From assembly GCA_029747015.1 (NCBI GenBank), contig JAKOGI010001362.1, forward strand, positions 171,001-235,000: a DNA stretch of 64,000 bases. Reading direction: 5' to 3'. A model generated the notes under the pieces. It saw only the letters and a program-made list of their open reading frames with translations. It did not search any database and was not told the DNA's origin. Numbering within the stretch: the stretch's first letter is position 1; the number at the start of each line of letters is the position of its first letter. Positions 45,630 to 57,300 of the stretch are shown here, piece by piece. The translations under genes and the position numbers were made by a program. This DNA is from Carnegiea gigantea (taxonomy: Eukaryota > Streptophyta > Magnoliopsida > Caryophyllales > Cactaceae).

Positions 45630-45641
45630 GCTCTGATACCA
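45630..45641 (-). promoter_or_regulatory. Primer-binding site, initiator tRNA-Met
   Basis: On the minus strand TGGTATCAGAGC, a perfect 12-base match to the tRNA-Met primer site, lies 3 bp after the 5' LTR. Confidence 0.92.
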
Positions 45642-45644
45642 ATT

Positions 45645-46767
45645 TGATGGAAGGTTGTAAGAAGAAGAAACCAACTCACAACTTGCCTCAAAGTGGAATC
45701 CAAAACAAGAAGAAGGAAAAAAACAGCAAGGGAGAGGAGAAATCAAGAGTTTGGATAGTCAAGTGACCTTGCAAGGGATAATCCGAGGAGCCACCCTTGG
45801 AGAACACTTGGGCAATCTCTTTGTATAAACTAGTTACAGAATTTAATCACCTTCTAGTTGAGAGAAAGAGACCTAGAGACCCACTTGAGTTGCCAAGCTC
45901 AAGATATAACACTAGGAGTTTTTGTAGAGAGAGTTTGAGAACTCATAAATTCATTCATTCAAAGTTCGTTTACAAAATGAGAAGCCATCTGATTTTATGC
46001 TAGGATGGCTGAGTCTCCTTCCCCCTTCCCATGCAGCAAAAACAAGGCCAAGTACATTTGGGAGAGGGGACACATTACATCCATCACTCACCCAGCTTAA
46101 CACCTCACCACTAGCTTAATCTACTTCATTAGGGGTCATGATGCCTCCTAAATGATGTGTCAAGCTTACAATGGTTCTAAAATGCAGCAAAAGCAATCAA
46201 CGCAGCAAGTGGATGAAGCAAAACCCAAGAAATCAGCCCACTTGTACCGGCTAGGAAGAAACCGGTTAAAGGGGTGTTTTGCTTGTCCTTTTGGCTGGGT
46301 AAAACCAACACAAGGGGGGGCTTTGGATGGGATTTGAACCCTTGACTTGATAAATATTTAAGTCCCCTTTCATGCTGCAAAATTTCAGAAAGAGTGGAGT
46401 TAAGTTGGTGGTCCAACTTTCTCCTTAATTTGGATGCTGCTGTTTTGGCGCCCAGCCTGCGCACTTGAAAAGATCTTGCTGATTGACTAACCAAACGACC
46501 TCCAAATCCTTTGCAACTTGTTTTATTGGATTCCTAACATCTTAAACTTAAAGAGAGGGGGCAAGGCGGTCATTCATCCCCTCACCTTCAAGCCCCAAAA
46601 GATGCACAAATCCAGGCCAATTTTCGGTTGAATCTGCCCATGTTCTGTCCGAATGCTCTACGACTTCCTTGACCAAGGCATGGATGTTCTTGACTTCCTT
46701 GGGGCTTGAGGGGGTGTGTGGAGTTGCTGGTTGTGCATTTGGAGTTTGATCATGATGGTCCCCATCA
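45645..46767 (-). repeat. Right LTR (5' LTR of the element)
   Basis: 1,123 bp, near-identical to 39,887-41,010. The promoter is not precisely placed; an AT-rich ATAAATATTTA-type stretch on the minus strand at about 46,347-46,360 is a possible TATA region. Confidence 0.9.
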
Positions 46768-46772
46768 AGAAA
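46768..46772. repeat. Target-site duplication, right copy
   Basis: AGAAA directly after the right LTR, matching 39882-39886. Confidence 0.85.
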
Positions 46773-46930
46773 GGTTGTCATTACATTCCAAAGAAATGCG
46801 GGATGAGGACCCTCATGGGGAATTACTTGGTATCCTTGTGGCTCTATGAGGATGATTTTGGGAGAACCTTTGAGAGAAAGGTTTATTAGATTGTATTAGT
46901 TACCTTTCTTACAAGGGGGAAAAGATACAA
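46773..46930 (+). pseudogene. LINE relic resumed: RNase H C-terminus
   Basis: After the gypsy element the interrupted frame continues (a GCHYIPKKCG segment, then LYEDDFGRTFERK and VTFLTRGK). It corresponds to the LEDNLGRALERR and LTFLTKK tail of the LINE at 8.4 kb. This confirms the split. Confidence 0.6.
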
Positions 46931-48950
46931 TCCCCCACTTTTAGGCTTGTTTAAGCATCACTTTATCCCTCTATGTCCCTCCCCATTTCTCCTCTCATCC
47001 CTCCCTATGTCTTTCTTCACACCATTGAGGAAGCAGAAGCCATAAAATCTCCTCGCCAATTTGGTAAGCAAATAAATGCAATATGCAGTTGCACCACCTA
47101 GAGATCTTCACCATTTTTCACAAAATGCCCTCTCCAAATTTGAGGATTTCAACCTTGGTATCCCCAAGTTCACCTTCTTTGTCTTCTTGCCTTTGTGTTG
47201 GTCACATTCATCATCTAGTCCGTTATATTCAGCTATGTCAATTGGGTCTCCATTCTCATTTAAGACCACAGTGGGCTCTAGTTGAGTCCCCAGCAGTTTC
47301 ACAGTTTTTTCTAGTCTGGGGTTGAGCTTCATTTCACCATAATCATACCGATGGTCACTTCTAAAGTGCATAAGCCCTGTATCTAGTAAATGCAAGCAAC
47401 GATGAAGACGACACATTGCGAAATCTTTACTACCATGGACCCTTTAGAAGTCTAATTCCAAATATTTCGGTGATTCTCAAGACACTCAACCACCACTAGG
47501 AAGTGGAATTAGGAAAAGATGCAAGTTCTCCAAGCAGAACATACTGGGGCAATGCTTTTTTGAGCAACTTAAGAATGCTTTAGCCATGCATAAAGCAAAT
47601 TGAGGAAGAAAGGCACCTAGAAAAAACAAATGGAAGTTGCCAAGATCGGAGTCCTTCAATAATGTCTTTCTTGTCGTAATTACTGTTCAAAAATGTTGTG
47701 TAGAAGATCTCCAAATCTCTTTGAGTAATCTCAACCAACATTCCTATACAAACTAGAGAAAAGAAACAGAGAAATTAAACGCATTTTCTCACATTTAGAA
47801 ATTAAACTAGGGAAGAGTATTTTTCAAGATTTCTTCGAAGATCGTTCTTTCTTTCTTGTGTTAACTGATGATTGGTGGGAGAATGTCGGTGCCTTCAGCA
47901 GTTCAGTTATTTTTGGTTCGTTGTTATCCTTGTTATAGCCCATTTTCCATTTTGACCCTTGGCTTGCAAACTGGAGCAAACCATGAGTCAGACCAGCTTC
48001 TGCCCGACCCATTTCTAGTGATGCGGAGCAATTCTCGAGTTTGGGCCTACTCTCACGAGTGACGGTCATCAACCAAGTCGGCCCAATATTGACCCTAGGT
48101 CCCCGTAGGTCCACATTGACTTAGGACCTTTAAGAATGTCCAAGTAGGATTAGAAAAGGTGGTCAGACCCATAGTAGCCCTAAATAAGGAGTTAACCACT
48201 TAATCCTCCCAAAACCACCTCATTAGCTCATTTTTAGTTTCTGGATAGAATACTTTGCTTTAGTTCTAGCTCCGTTAATGAGCTCCAATTTTCTTATACA
48301 TGGATGAAAAGCCCCAGATGTCTATTTTCTAACGAGTCTTGAATCGCCCCCAAATTCCAAGAATTGAGAAAGTTATGGGCTAAATACCGAGTAAGGGTTG
48401 GTCCAAGACTAGAAAGTGTACGGTTCTGATTATGGACTTAATTGAGGAGTTTAAGGCTGTAATTTTGGGGATTAATCAGTATGAAATGATTCTTAACACA
48501 CAAGGTAAGAGTCGATACCTGGCGGCACCTCATTTGGAGGAGTAGAGCCTACTCATGTCTCTCTAAAAGATAGAAGATGAATCATGGAAAATACAGCTCA
48601 TAGTGATTGTAATTATCTTAAGTATCTTGATTTATTTTCCTAGGATATTTTGTAAGCCTCCTATTGGACCACTTGCTCCACTAATGTACAACTAATTTTT
48701 CCTCATATTGGATATTTATGGACCCAATTACCTCTATGAAAAATCATATTGAATGAATGATATGAGAGCTTAAAGCTTGGTTTTCCTTAAAATCTCAAAA
48801 TATTTGTCTCTCTTAGAGGGTGGTGATTTGAGTCTTCCCTTTAATCTAATTCTTGGTGCTAAGGCTTTAGAGGGTTAGAGGATGGGATAAATTATCTTCT
48901 TGCTACTTATTTCAAGTGATGAATGTTTGTCATTAGAAGCCTTCTTTAAT
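46931..48950. other. Gene-poor stretch with an unassigned minus-strand frame
   Basis: The minus frame 47416-47108 (102 residues; hydrophilic, with YDYGEMKLNPRLEKTVKLLG and LEPTVVLNENGDPIDI) has coding-like composition but no recognised family, and no splice partners were identified. The rest shows no gene. Confidence 0.3.
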
Positions 48951-48959
48951 TATTTGGAA

Positions 48960-48970
48960 ACACACACACA

Positions 48971-49021
<51 letters not shown>
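48960..49021. repeat. (CA)n(CT)n microsatellite
   Basis: A short CA run followed by about 48 bp of uninterrupted CT. Confidence 0.95.
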
Positions 49022-49024
<3 letters not shown>

Positions 49025-50248
49025 TCATCTTTGGGGTGATTAATCTTCAACCTCCATTGAGCTCATCTACAAGCATTTCATGCCTTTATTTGGCCAAATA
49101 GAAGCCTTCATGCATCATCTAGGGACCTATAATTTTTGGTGACTTTCGAGTTTAACCCGATTAAGTTATCTTTCAGCTGATTATTCTAAGTGGATCTTAT
49201 TTCAAGGTTCTTTGGTCTTAATCTAATGATGCAATGTGTCCGTATTGTGAAGTAAAATAAAAAAATCTAAAGAAAAAAGCTCAAGTAGGACTGGGGTTTA
49301 GATTAGATTAGCCTATTCCGGGTAAGACCTCCACTCATTCCATTAAGATTTTAAGTCTTGGTTAAACTTTCGGGGTTCAATAGTCACTCCTAGCATATGG
49401 CACGGCTAGTACCATGATACTTTCCTATTGGGTCGCAAGATGAAGAGCACCAATGCTTTTTTGTTGGTTTATTTTCTATATTGTCTTGATAATTCCCTGC
49501 AACCATAGATGAAATAGCTACATATGAGAAAACTTACTTTCTTAATTTTTCCTCCGAATTTCGTCAAAAAAAAAAGATATTAAAAAAAAACCTCCTTTTC
49601 TTGAACGTCAATAAAATTGACATCTTATTTTAGATTAACAAACAATTTGTGTCCTTAGCAATGATTGTTACGCCTTTCGATCCCCCCCAAAAAAAATCTT
49701 GTGTATTTTAAATAATATTAATAAGTTGTTAATTTTAAAGCTATTATACCAACTTTAACTTTTATAACTTGAATTCAAAAGTATACTTTAAAATGTTATT
49801 CATTTTAACAATTGTTTTTGAATTAAAAAAATATAACGAAGAATTTAATTATAAATTAGGGGCTTCTGTTTCCATTTGGAACATTCGAAAAAAAATGTAA
49901 GAAATAAGAGACATTCTTTTTACGGCAAAATAAGTGGTAATTATTTACCACTTTGTGACTATTCTCTTGTCTTGTTTGTTGGGATTTTTATTAGAAGGTG
50001 TTTTTTCTTGCTGAAAAGGAGAATAGATTCCAATAGATAATATTTAGTCATCTGGCATCTATAATGCGAATCTGACTCGAACAAATACAATTCTTAATAT
50101 GAAATTGAAATCTTGACCCGAAAAATCTAACTTGTAATACGGATCACTCATCTTCCCATGAATATCATTATTTTTCATCAGTATAGCATAGGAAAGAAAT
50201 CAATAGATCTATTGTACTCCCTCAAACTAATACATCTACGGATCTAGT
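49022..50248. other. AT-rich stretch, nothing recognised
   Basis: A small (C)7(A)8 tract lies at 49,682-49,696. No gene, RNA or transposon end is visible. Confidence 0.5.
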
Positions 50249-50256
50249 GTAGATTA

Positions 50257-50912
50257 GAGGTGGCAATGGGGTTGGCATGGGGCAATTTTCACTGTACCTT
50301 CATCCATATCCATTTCAAAATAAATACCCATACTCATACCCATATTCATCGAGTATTGTAAAACTATATCTATACTCATACACACTGGCTATAGCGCGTA
50401 CGCAGATTTTATTTTAGTACATATAAACCAAAACAATTTAAACCCAATTTATATCTATATTCAACATCAAATAGTCAATACGTCATATGAACATCAAGCT
50501 TCCAATAAACTATCATATTACACCAAATACAACTAAAAGTTTCCAAATTCAAGGAACAAATTAATACTTTATAGTTACCGTTTCTAATAAAATGTCCCAA
50601 CAAAGTTTTGAATATAATGCAACTCAAAGCAACTAGCAAAATAACCCAAGTAACAAACTAGAACTTTGAATAACCGGGCACCGGTCTTATATAGGGAGGA
50701 TATGGGGTGAGTACAGGGCAGGTGATAGAATGGGTATGAGGCGGGTATGAGGTGGGTGGGAGCTATACCCATACCCATACTTATTTTAACAATACTCACC
50801 TCATACTCATTTTTTCCCCATTTTCAATACTTATACTCATATCTATTGGGGCAGGTTTTAAGTGAGTATGGGTTTTAAGAGTTGCCCATGGAGGCATTGA
50901 CCATTAGAAGCC
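50257..50912. mobile_element. Possible hAT-like remnant with GGTATGGGTATGAG repeats
   Basis: The left end starts TAGAGGTGGCAATGGGG, a terminus type common in plant hAT MITEs. The interior has inverted clusters of TACCCATACTCATACC and GGGTATGAGGCGGGTATGAG. TGTAGAT occurs just outside both ends (about 50,249-50,255 and 50,915-50,921). The right inverted repeat is not well preserved. Confidence 0.4.
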
Positions 50913-50921
50913 ACTGTAGAT

Positions 50922-51830
50922 CCATCAAGTTAGCACATCGCTAGAATCCATCCCGAGACACCAAAAGAAACGCCACAAAAACTCATAAGACAAGCCAAAC
51001 TAAACTCCCACAAAATTGTCGACAAAAATTTAAGCATTACTCCCAGGTCCCGCACATCGGTCACATTACATGTTGGCATTTGTTTTTTAATTTAAAAGAG
51101 TAAATAAGAGAAATGAATAATGACACAAAAACCTAGTAACTTCCTTAGCTTTGCAAGTTCCAGCCATTTCCTTCACCCTTTATTCTTTTTTAATTTCTTC
51201 TCTCACTTCTTTTTACGTTATCTTCTTCCATCAAATTCTACCAGAAAATTCAAAAAAACAATCTTGTAGACCCAATTTTTTGTCATTTTCAATGCAACAA
51301 GTGATTACTCGATTTCTTTTTTCCAAATTTGAATGAATAAGAAAAGTGTGAATATCTTCGCTTGTTCCCAAACAATTGTTTAATATGTTGATTACTGATT
51401 TTACAGAATCAAAAGATATTGTATATTGGATCATGAAGGTCACATGATAGTCAGCAACGATCTGTTCACATTTGCCATGGAGATGTGGAGGATGAAGAAG
51501 CAAAGAGAGAACAGCCAAAGAGCGAGAGTATTTCCACTAGCAAGGATGTGCTTATGGGGTTGTTTTTTGGTAGCCGTAGGTTGTTCATTCAGGATCTTGA
51601 GTTTGTTCATCCTCAAAAAGGAACTTTATTTGATTTCCTCTGTTTTAATCGTTGATCCCTACTATATTGAAATCTGCTTCAATAATTTTTACTGCATTGT
51701 TCTTGATCTACGGGATAGTTGTCCATGTTAAACTTTGTTTATCAATTTTAAAACTCCAGTTTTAAATTTAAAAATTTAAATGTTTGTTTAATAACTTGTA
51801 TCCTATGTTCATAGTCCAAGCATATTTGTT
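50922..51830. other. Stretch without supported gene
   Basis: Several 60-100 residue frames exist on both strands (for example 51,426-51,731) but lack motifs and splice support. Confidence 0.4.
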
Positions 51831-51839
51831 ACTGTTAAA

Positions 51840-52530
51840 GGTTTTTCAGTTATTGTGAACCTCATAACATTTTTAATAATCATGTAACAAATCATAAGCC
51901 ACTCTTTATGAACATTATTGAAACAATAAATAAACAAATTTGTAGCCTCATTTAACAACTTTGTAATAGACAATAAACAAATTCTACTAATAGTGAACTT
52001 TTGTCAATACGTTCAATGAACAAGTTTACGAGGCTCGGTGAGCAATTTAGATTCACACACCCAAAAGGGAACACTACTGAAACAATAATTGAAGAGATTG
52101 GGTGGTCCTAATGAACAAGTTTATGATAGATTATGAACAAATATCCTACCACTAGTGTACTTCATTAAAACATCTGGTGAATAATTAAGATTCACATGTC
52201 AAGAGTGAACATTATTGAAACAACAGATGAACAAGTTAGGCACCCTCAGTGAACTATCTCACAATATTATGTACAAATATCCTACTATAGTGAACTTTAT
52301 TAAGATATACAGTGAACAAGATGATAAGGCTTGATGAGTAATTCAAATTCATATACTCGAGAGTGAACAATATGGAGACAATACTTGAATAAACTAGACA
52401 ACATCAAAAAAACAATGTCACAATAGATTATGAACAGATATAAAACTATGAGTGAACTCTATCAAGACATCTAATGAACAACTTGACAAGAGTTCTTGAA
52501 CGATTTAGATTTACATACACAATAAACAAT
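51840..52530. repeat. Diverged tandem repeat, period about 135-165 bp
   Basis: Four to five degenerate copies share a block of ATTATGAACAAATATCCTA, AGTGAACTTTATTAAGACAT, GATTCACA and GTGAACATTATTGAAACAA. Anchor positions of the GTGAACTT block are about 51,993, 52,155, 52,290 and 52,452. No coding capacity. Confidence 0.6.
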
Positions 52531-53830
52531 GATAAATTTTTAAAATGTAAAACTAAATAATGAATATAAATGTAAAAATAAAAAGTGATAATGATATTCA
52601 ATTTCATAATTTTGTTGAGGTTGATTCTCTACTAATCTTAAATATAACAAAAATTAAATTTGACACATACAATATAAATGTGATCAATCTTGATGGTAAC
52701 AAAATTGGAACAATGAATGGAAAGTGCTAATGATAATATATAGTAATTGATTAATTATGATAAATGAAGTCATGAATTGCTTCAACGGATAAAGCTATCA
52801 ACAGTATTCCGCCAAAACATCACATTAATCTTAAAAAACGGAAAATTGATTAGCTTTCTAAATGCACAATAGCAAATTAAAAAGAATAACTGCGGCTCGA
52901 ACTTCTTCATTTTTTGTTTTTTTAAAAATTTAAAAAGAAGCAGATTTTGTTTTTTATTTTTTAAAAAGAAGATTTCCATGTTGTCATGCTGATTCAGCCT
53001 GAGAGTATAAATTTCCGAGTGTGCATAATAAAATGCACAACAGATCTTATAATTGGGAGAGAAATAAGATAATGAAACCTAAAATCTAAAGGGATGAATA
53101 AATTTTGTTTCCAAACAAATTCAATGAATTTAGAAAAACAAAATACATCAACCGTTTCAGAAAATACTAGACATAAGGAGAAAGACATAACTTAAACATT
53201 GTTTGGATTGAAATAGAGAGGAGGAAGGAAGGGGAAGGTAATGGAGGGGAAGGGAAGGAAATGAACGTTGTATATGTTGTAAGAGGGGATGGAGGGAAAG
53301 GGGTGAGAACTATTAAAAATCTTTCATTCTCCTCCTTTTCCCCTCATTTTGAGGGTCAATAAAAATGAGGGGAATGGAGGAGAATGAGGGCAAAATATTC
53401 TCCTCGGTTCTCCTTCTTTTCCCCTTATTTAATATTCCCAAACAAGGGAAATGGTAAAAGAGCAAGGTCGGAAACAGCCAAAACACAACCATTCCCGAAC
53501 CTAGAATGTACCCGGCGATGGAGCAAGATTCAAGCGGTTACAGGCAATGGCAGCACGAAGCAGTTGAATGAGAGAGCCCTGGTTTGGGTAGATAGATTTT
53601 TTTATTAGACGGAGACGGTTTTATTCTATCAAAGAACCATTTTTGGAAAATTTCTTTTAGGTCGTCAATATGAACCTGCATGAACCATGTCGGACATAAA
53701 GCACAAATCTGCATTCTGTTTTCCCTATAACCTCAACAATTTCCCACCCAACCGCACAAATGCCATCTGCGCTGCTGTTTGTTCAAAGTATCAGTAAGGG
53801 ACCTTGCGCCATGTAGACCACTAAAAGAAA
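52531..53830. other. AT-rich stretch and purine-rich MITE-like segment
   Basis: 53,199-53,445 starts TTGTTTGGATTG, is GGA-rich, then turns pyrimidine-rich and ends CCCAAACAAGG. This resembles the foldback elements at 26.5 and 58.1 kb. No gene is supported. AATAAA on the minus strand at about 53,598-53,603 could end the neighbouring TCX transcript. Confidence 0.4.
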
Positions 53831-54321
53831 AAAAAAAAAAAAACATTTACGCCTCTTTTGGAGCAATGAAAATGTGAAATAACTGATATTTCTTCCCAAG
53901 GGGGGAAAAAAATCACCTTTACTGGAGAAAGAAAAAGGGCAGACATATATTCCATGTACAATAGATACTATATGAAACTGGCTCTAATTTTACAAATTCT
54001 TGTAGGGAGGGGGTCAAGGAAAAAATTCCTCTATCCTAAGAGAAAAACACTAAGTTAGAAAGCGGGGACGGGCGACCCACTCACCATCAAGTGATACCAG
54101 ATACTAGTGTATCTATGACTGTATAGCTTTCAGCATTTTACATGTCTCACTTTCCAGCCAAATTTTCGCAGTGACCCTGAATCAATCTTGCTACACACCG
54201 ATAACAAATCCTTCACACTTGTGGCATGTCGCTCAAGAAAGACTCAAAAATGCAATTGTGTTCTGTTTACAGTAGCACAGCATACCTGGTGCACTACAGA
54301 AACTCTTCACATGGTAGAAGG

Positions 54322-57300
54322 CTAATTACTCAGTTTAGCATCACCATTTTCAGTCGGAGGTAAATTTCGGCTGACGATATCATTGGTTGGAACAGTCGTC
54401 ACAGTGGCAGAAATCATCGCAGGTGCCCTGGTTGGACCCGGAACTAAAGGTTTCACAATATCATTGGTGGCAAGTTCGTGTTGACCCCGACTGTCAGCTC
54501 TCCATTTGGCAGTGCCATTGCTAAGGGGTTCTTTCAGACCAGTTGATTCAGACCTTGCTAAAGAAGAACACTTTGTTTCTGTTGAAACAGAGCCACCAAA
54601 TTGTCAAAGGAAATTCAAAAACAAAAAAAGTCATGATCTAAGTCGGCCTTACTTTTTAGACAAGAAGCTAAGACACACAAAGCATGGTGCTTGACGCACG
54701 GTGCCCAATCATTGTCCAGTAGGTTTCTCCCGACCACAAACCAGAGCAGGAAGAAGATGTGGCTCTCCCCCCCACCCCCCCCCCCCCCAAAAAAAAAAAA
54801 TTCAGTTCTTAGTTGCCTCTGAAGACCATATGATGTCAACACATTAAAAACTTGTTTGTTTTAACCTTGGAGCTAAAATTTCAAAATATCCAGAACTTTC
54901 AATCACCTATTATATAGTTTTTTTTTTTTTTAAATAAGGATCCTATTAAAAAGTTTGAATAACAAACCCTCAACTAAAAACACTTGGCCAAAAGGAGGAG
55001 ACCAAAAAACTTATGTCTCTATGAAACAAAGAGTAGAACATAACCTCTATAAGTGTAGACTCAAGATCTGTTTTTGAGATCGTCAACTCTAATCTCATAC
55101 AGCAAGAGCAGTAGAAGATATCATGTCCCTTCAGATAATGAATCCTCAGATATGGATTTTGTTCAAAAGTCAGCCAATGAGGTCTTGGCCTAGTGTTTAT
55201 GGATAAGGCCATGGGTATGTTACTTCATTTAACTGCTTCCCCTTTTATGTATTGGCTGTTGTGCCTTAAAAAAGGAACAAGGCTTAAATAACCAAGAATC
55301 ATGATGAATGTGCACCTTAAAGTCTGTCCAACTAGACTTAGTCCCCTGGGTATTTAGATAGCCAGAATCTTACCTTTTAATTCTCCAAATGAAATAAGCC
55401 TGTTGAGACAATCTCTAAACTTCGTCAATACAAGTCTTTCTTGCTCGGCATAGACCTCTGTGATGCTCTGCTCTGCTATCTGTGAAGATGTTGTTTGAGC
55501 TTGACTGGCTAACCCACTCGGGGAACCAGCTGTTATGAACATTGTATCTTGTTCATCACACCTTAATGCCAGCGTTAAAGGAGACATTGGCCTGGATTTT
55601 GGCACATCATCTCCATCTGTGTTAGACTCATCCAGGCATAACTTATCAGTTTGGTTTCCACTATCATCAAGTGCAAATTTCACATCTGATTCACCCTGAC
55701 TCTGCAGTCTCTCTCGAGTTGATGGTTGTGAACTTTCTTGTCCATCATCCACCCGTTTTTCAACAGCATTGCTGCTTTCTGAAAGAAATCAATGTTTTCA
55801 TCACCCCACAGATGAAAGACAGAACATTTACAGTTCCGCAAAAGATTGAAGAATTCAAATTCAATTGTAAACAAAAGAAAGCAAGAAAGATTCATCCAAA
55901 TTTAAGCTGCGCAAGAACATGTTACATTGAAAAATTAGCTTTGTTTTAAGGATTTTGGGATGCTAATCATCCATACTTTTTTTGGGGGGGTTGGGGGGGG
56001 GAGGTGTTGGCTAAAAATGATCCCAACTTTAGAGTTGACTACTAGTGTTCTGTACTTGGACATATTTAACAACTTCAGCCAACTCAGAGTTGGATGGCAT
56101 TTGATTCGGCAGAGTGTTGACCTGAAAGACAAACCTAAGAACTACGAAACACATGTAATTGCATACATTAAAAAGTGTTGCATATTAAACATAAACAAGT
56201 GCATATATCTATGCAATAAAGCTCTGCCTTCCACATCAACACTCCGCCAAGTCAACCAACACTATCCAACTCGGTGTTGGTATGAAAATGTTAAATATAT
56301 ACAAAGCACAGACTCCTCGTAACCAGCTTTAAAGTTGGAATTATTTTCATCCAAACACCCAAAGTGTGGACTACTAGTGTCCAAATATCCTTATTTTCCA
56401 TCTATTTACTTCACCCAGAAAAGCACTACATCACACTACCAGATATGGCATAAAATTGAGATGGTATAACATTTAATGTAACAACTTTAGAAACTTTAAA
56501 TAAAACCCAAGAAATGAAGCAGTTCTAGACGGAATTCTCCCAATCATAATTTACCGAGCCGCAATAGGACACCTGGCACAAGTGAAATAATAAAGCGACA
56601 AACAGATTATGCAGTTTAGCACAAAATCCAGAGGCAGAAATAATTTTGAGATCAGGACTTTGGAGAAAGCAACAAAAGATAATTACGGAGAATAAAGAGA
56701 TGAATGATACAATAGATCACATAGTAGTTAAAGGCTACAGCATACTAGGGTGTCAGAATTCTCTGTGAGCTAGTAGCCTAGTTCTAATTTTTTGCATCTC
56801 ATAAGAGGAAATTACCATGCTGCACTTGTAAAAAGTGTAGCTAAATGTCAAGTGCAAGAAAGTTTACTTAATAACTAGTGCTTATATGCTCCCTCCATTA
56901 GGAGGCATATTTGGCCACTACAACCATGAAGCAGACTTCAACTTTCACTATGGCAGGAGAAAACCTATCCACAGACAAACTGGTGAGACTACTTACCAGT
57001 TTAATGCCTGTGCTTTCAACCTAGAAGTGCACTATGTTGTCTAAGCTCTAACTTATAACTAAAGTCAAAACCATCACAGCACTCAATTCCCATCTTCAGA
57101 AATGACTTCTCTAATTACCCCTTAGTCTTTTGTAGATATATTGCCTGCCATTTAGATTCATAGGTGTAGCGCTTTAAGTTCTCCAGCATACTCGTCCTAA
57201 TTGAGGCTTATCGGATTCCATACTCAATTTTTCAGCCCGTGCAAAATTGTTAAGCCCTCCCTTATCACAAAATTTGGAAATCAGAACTACAACATACTAT

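Larger units (their letters stand above)
39887..46767 (-). mobile_element. CRM-like Ty3/gypsy chromovirus, near-complete but frameshifted
   Basis: A 6.9-kb LTR retrotransposon read on the minus strand: 5' LTR 46767-45645, primer site 45641-45630, gag, protease, RT, RNase H, integrase, polypurine tract, 3' LTR 41010-39887. LTRs begin TGATGG and end CCATCA and are flanked by AGAAA. At least four frame breaks inactivate gag-pol. RNase H/integrase motifs (FIQGQHKLNPRHAKWVE, ATFNVADLSPY, LRSNSIQAGG) and a pol ORF that reads through the polypurine tract into the LTR resemble the CRM clade of chromoviruses. The clade assignment is inference. It is inserted into a LINE relic. Confidence 0.9.
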
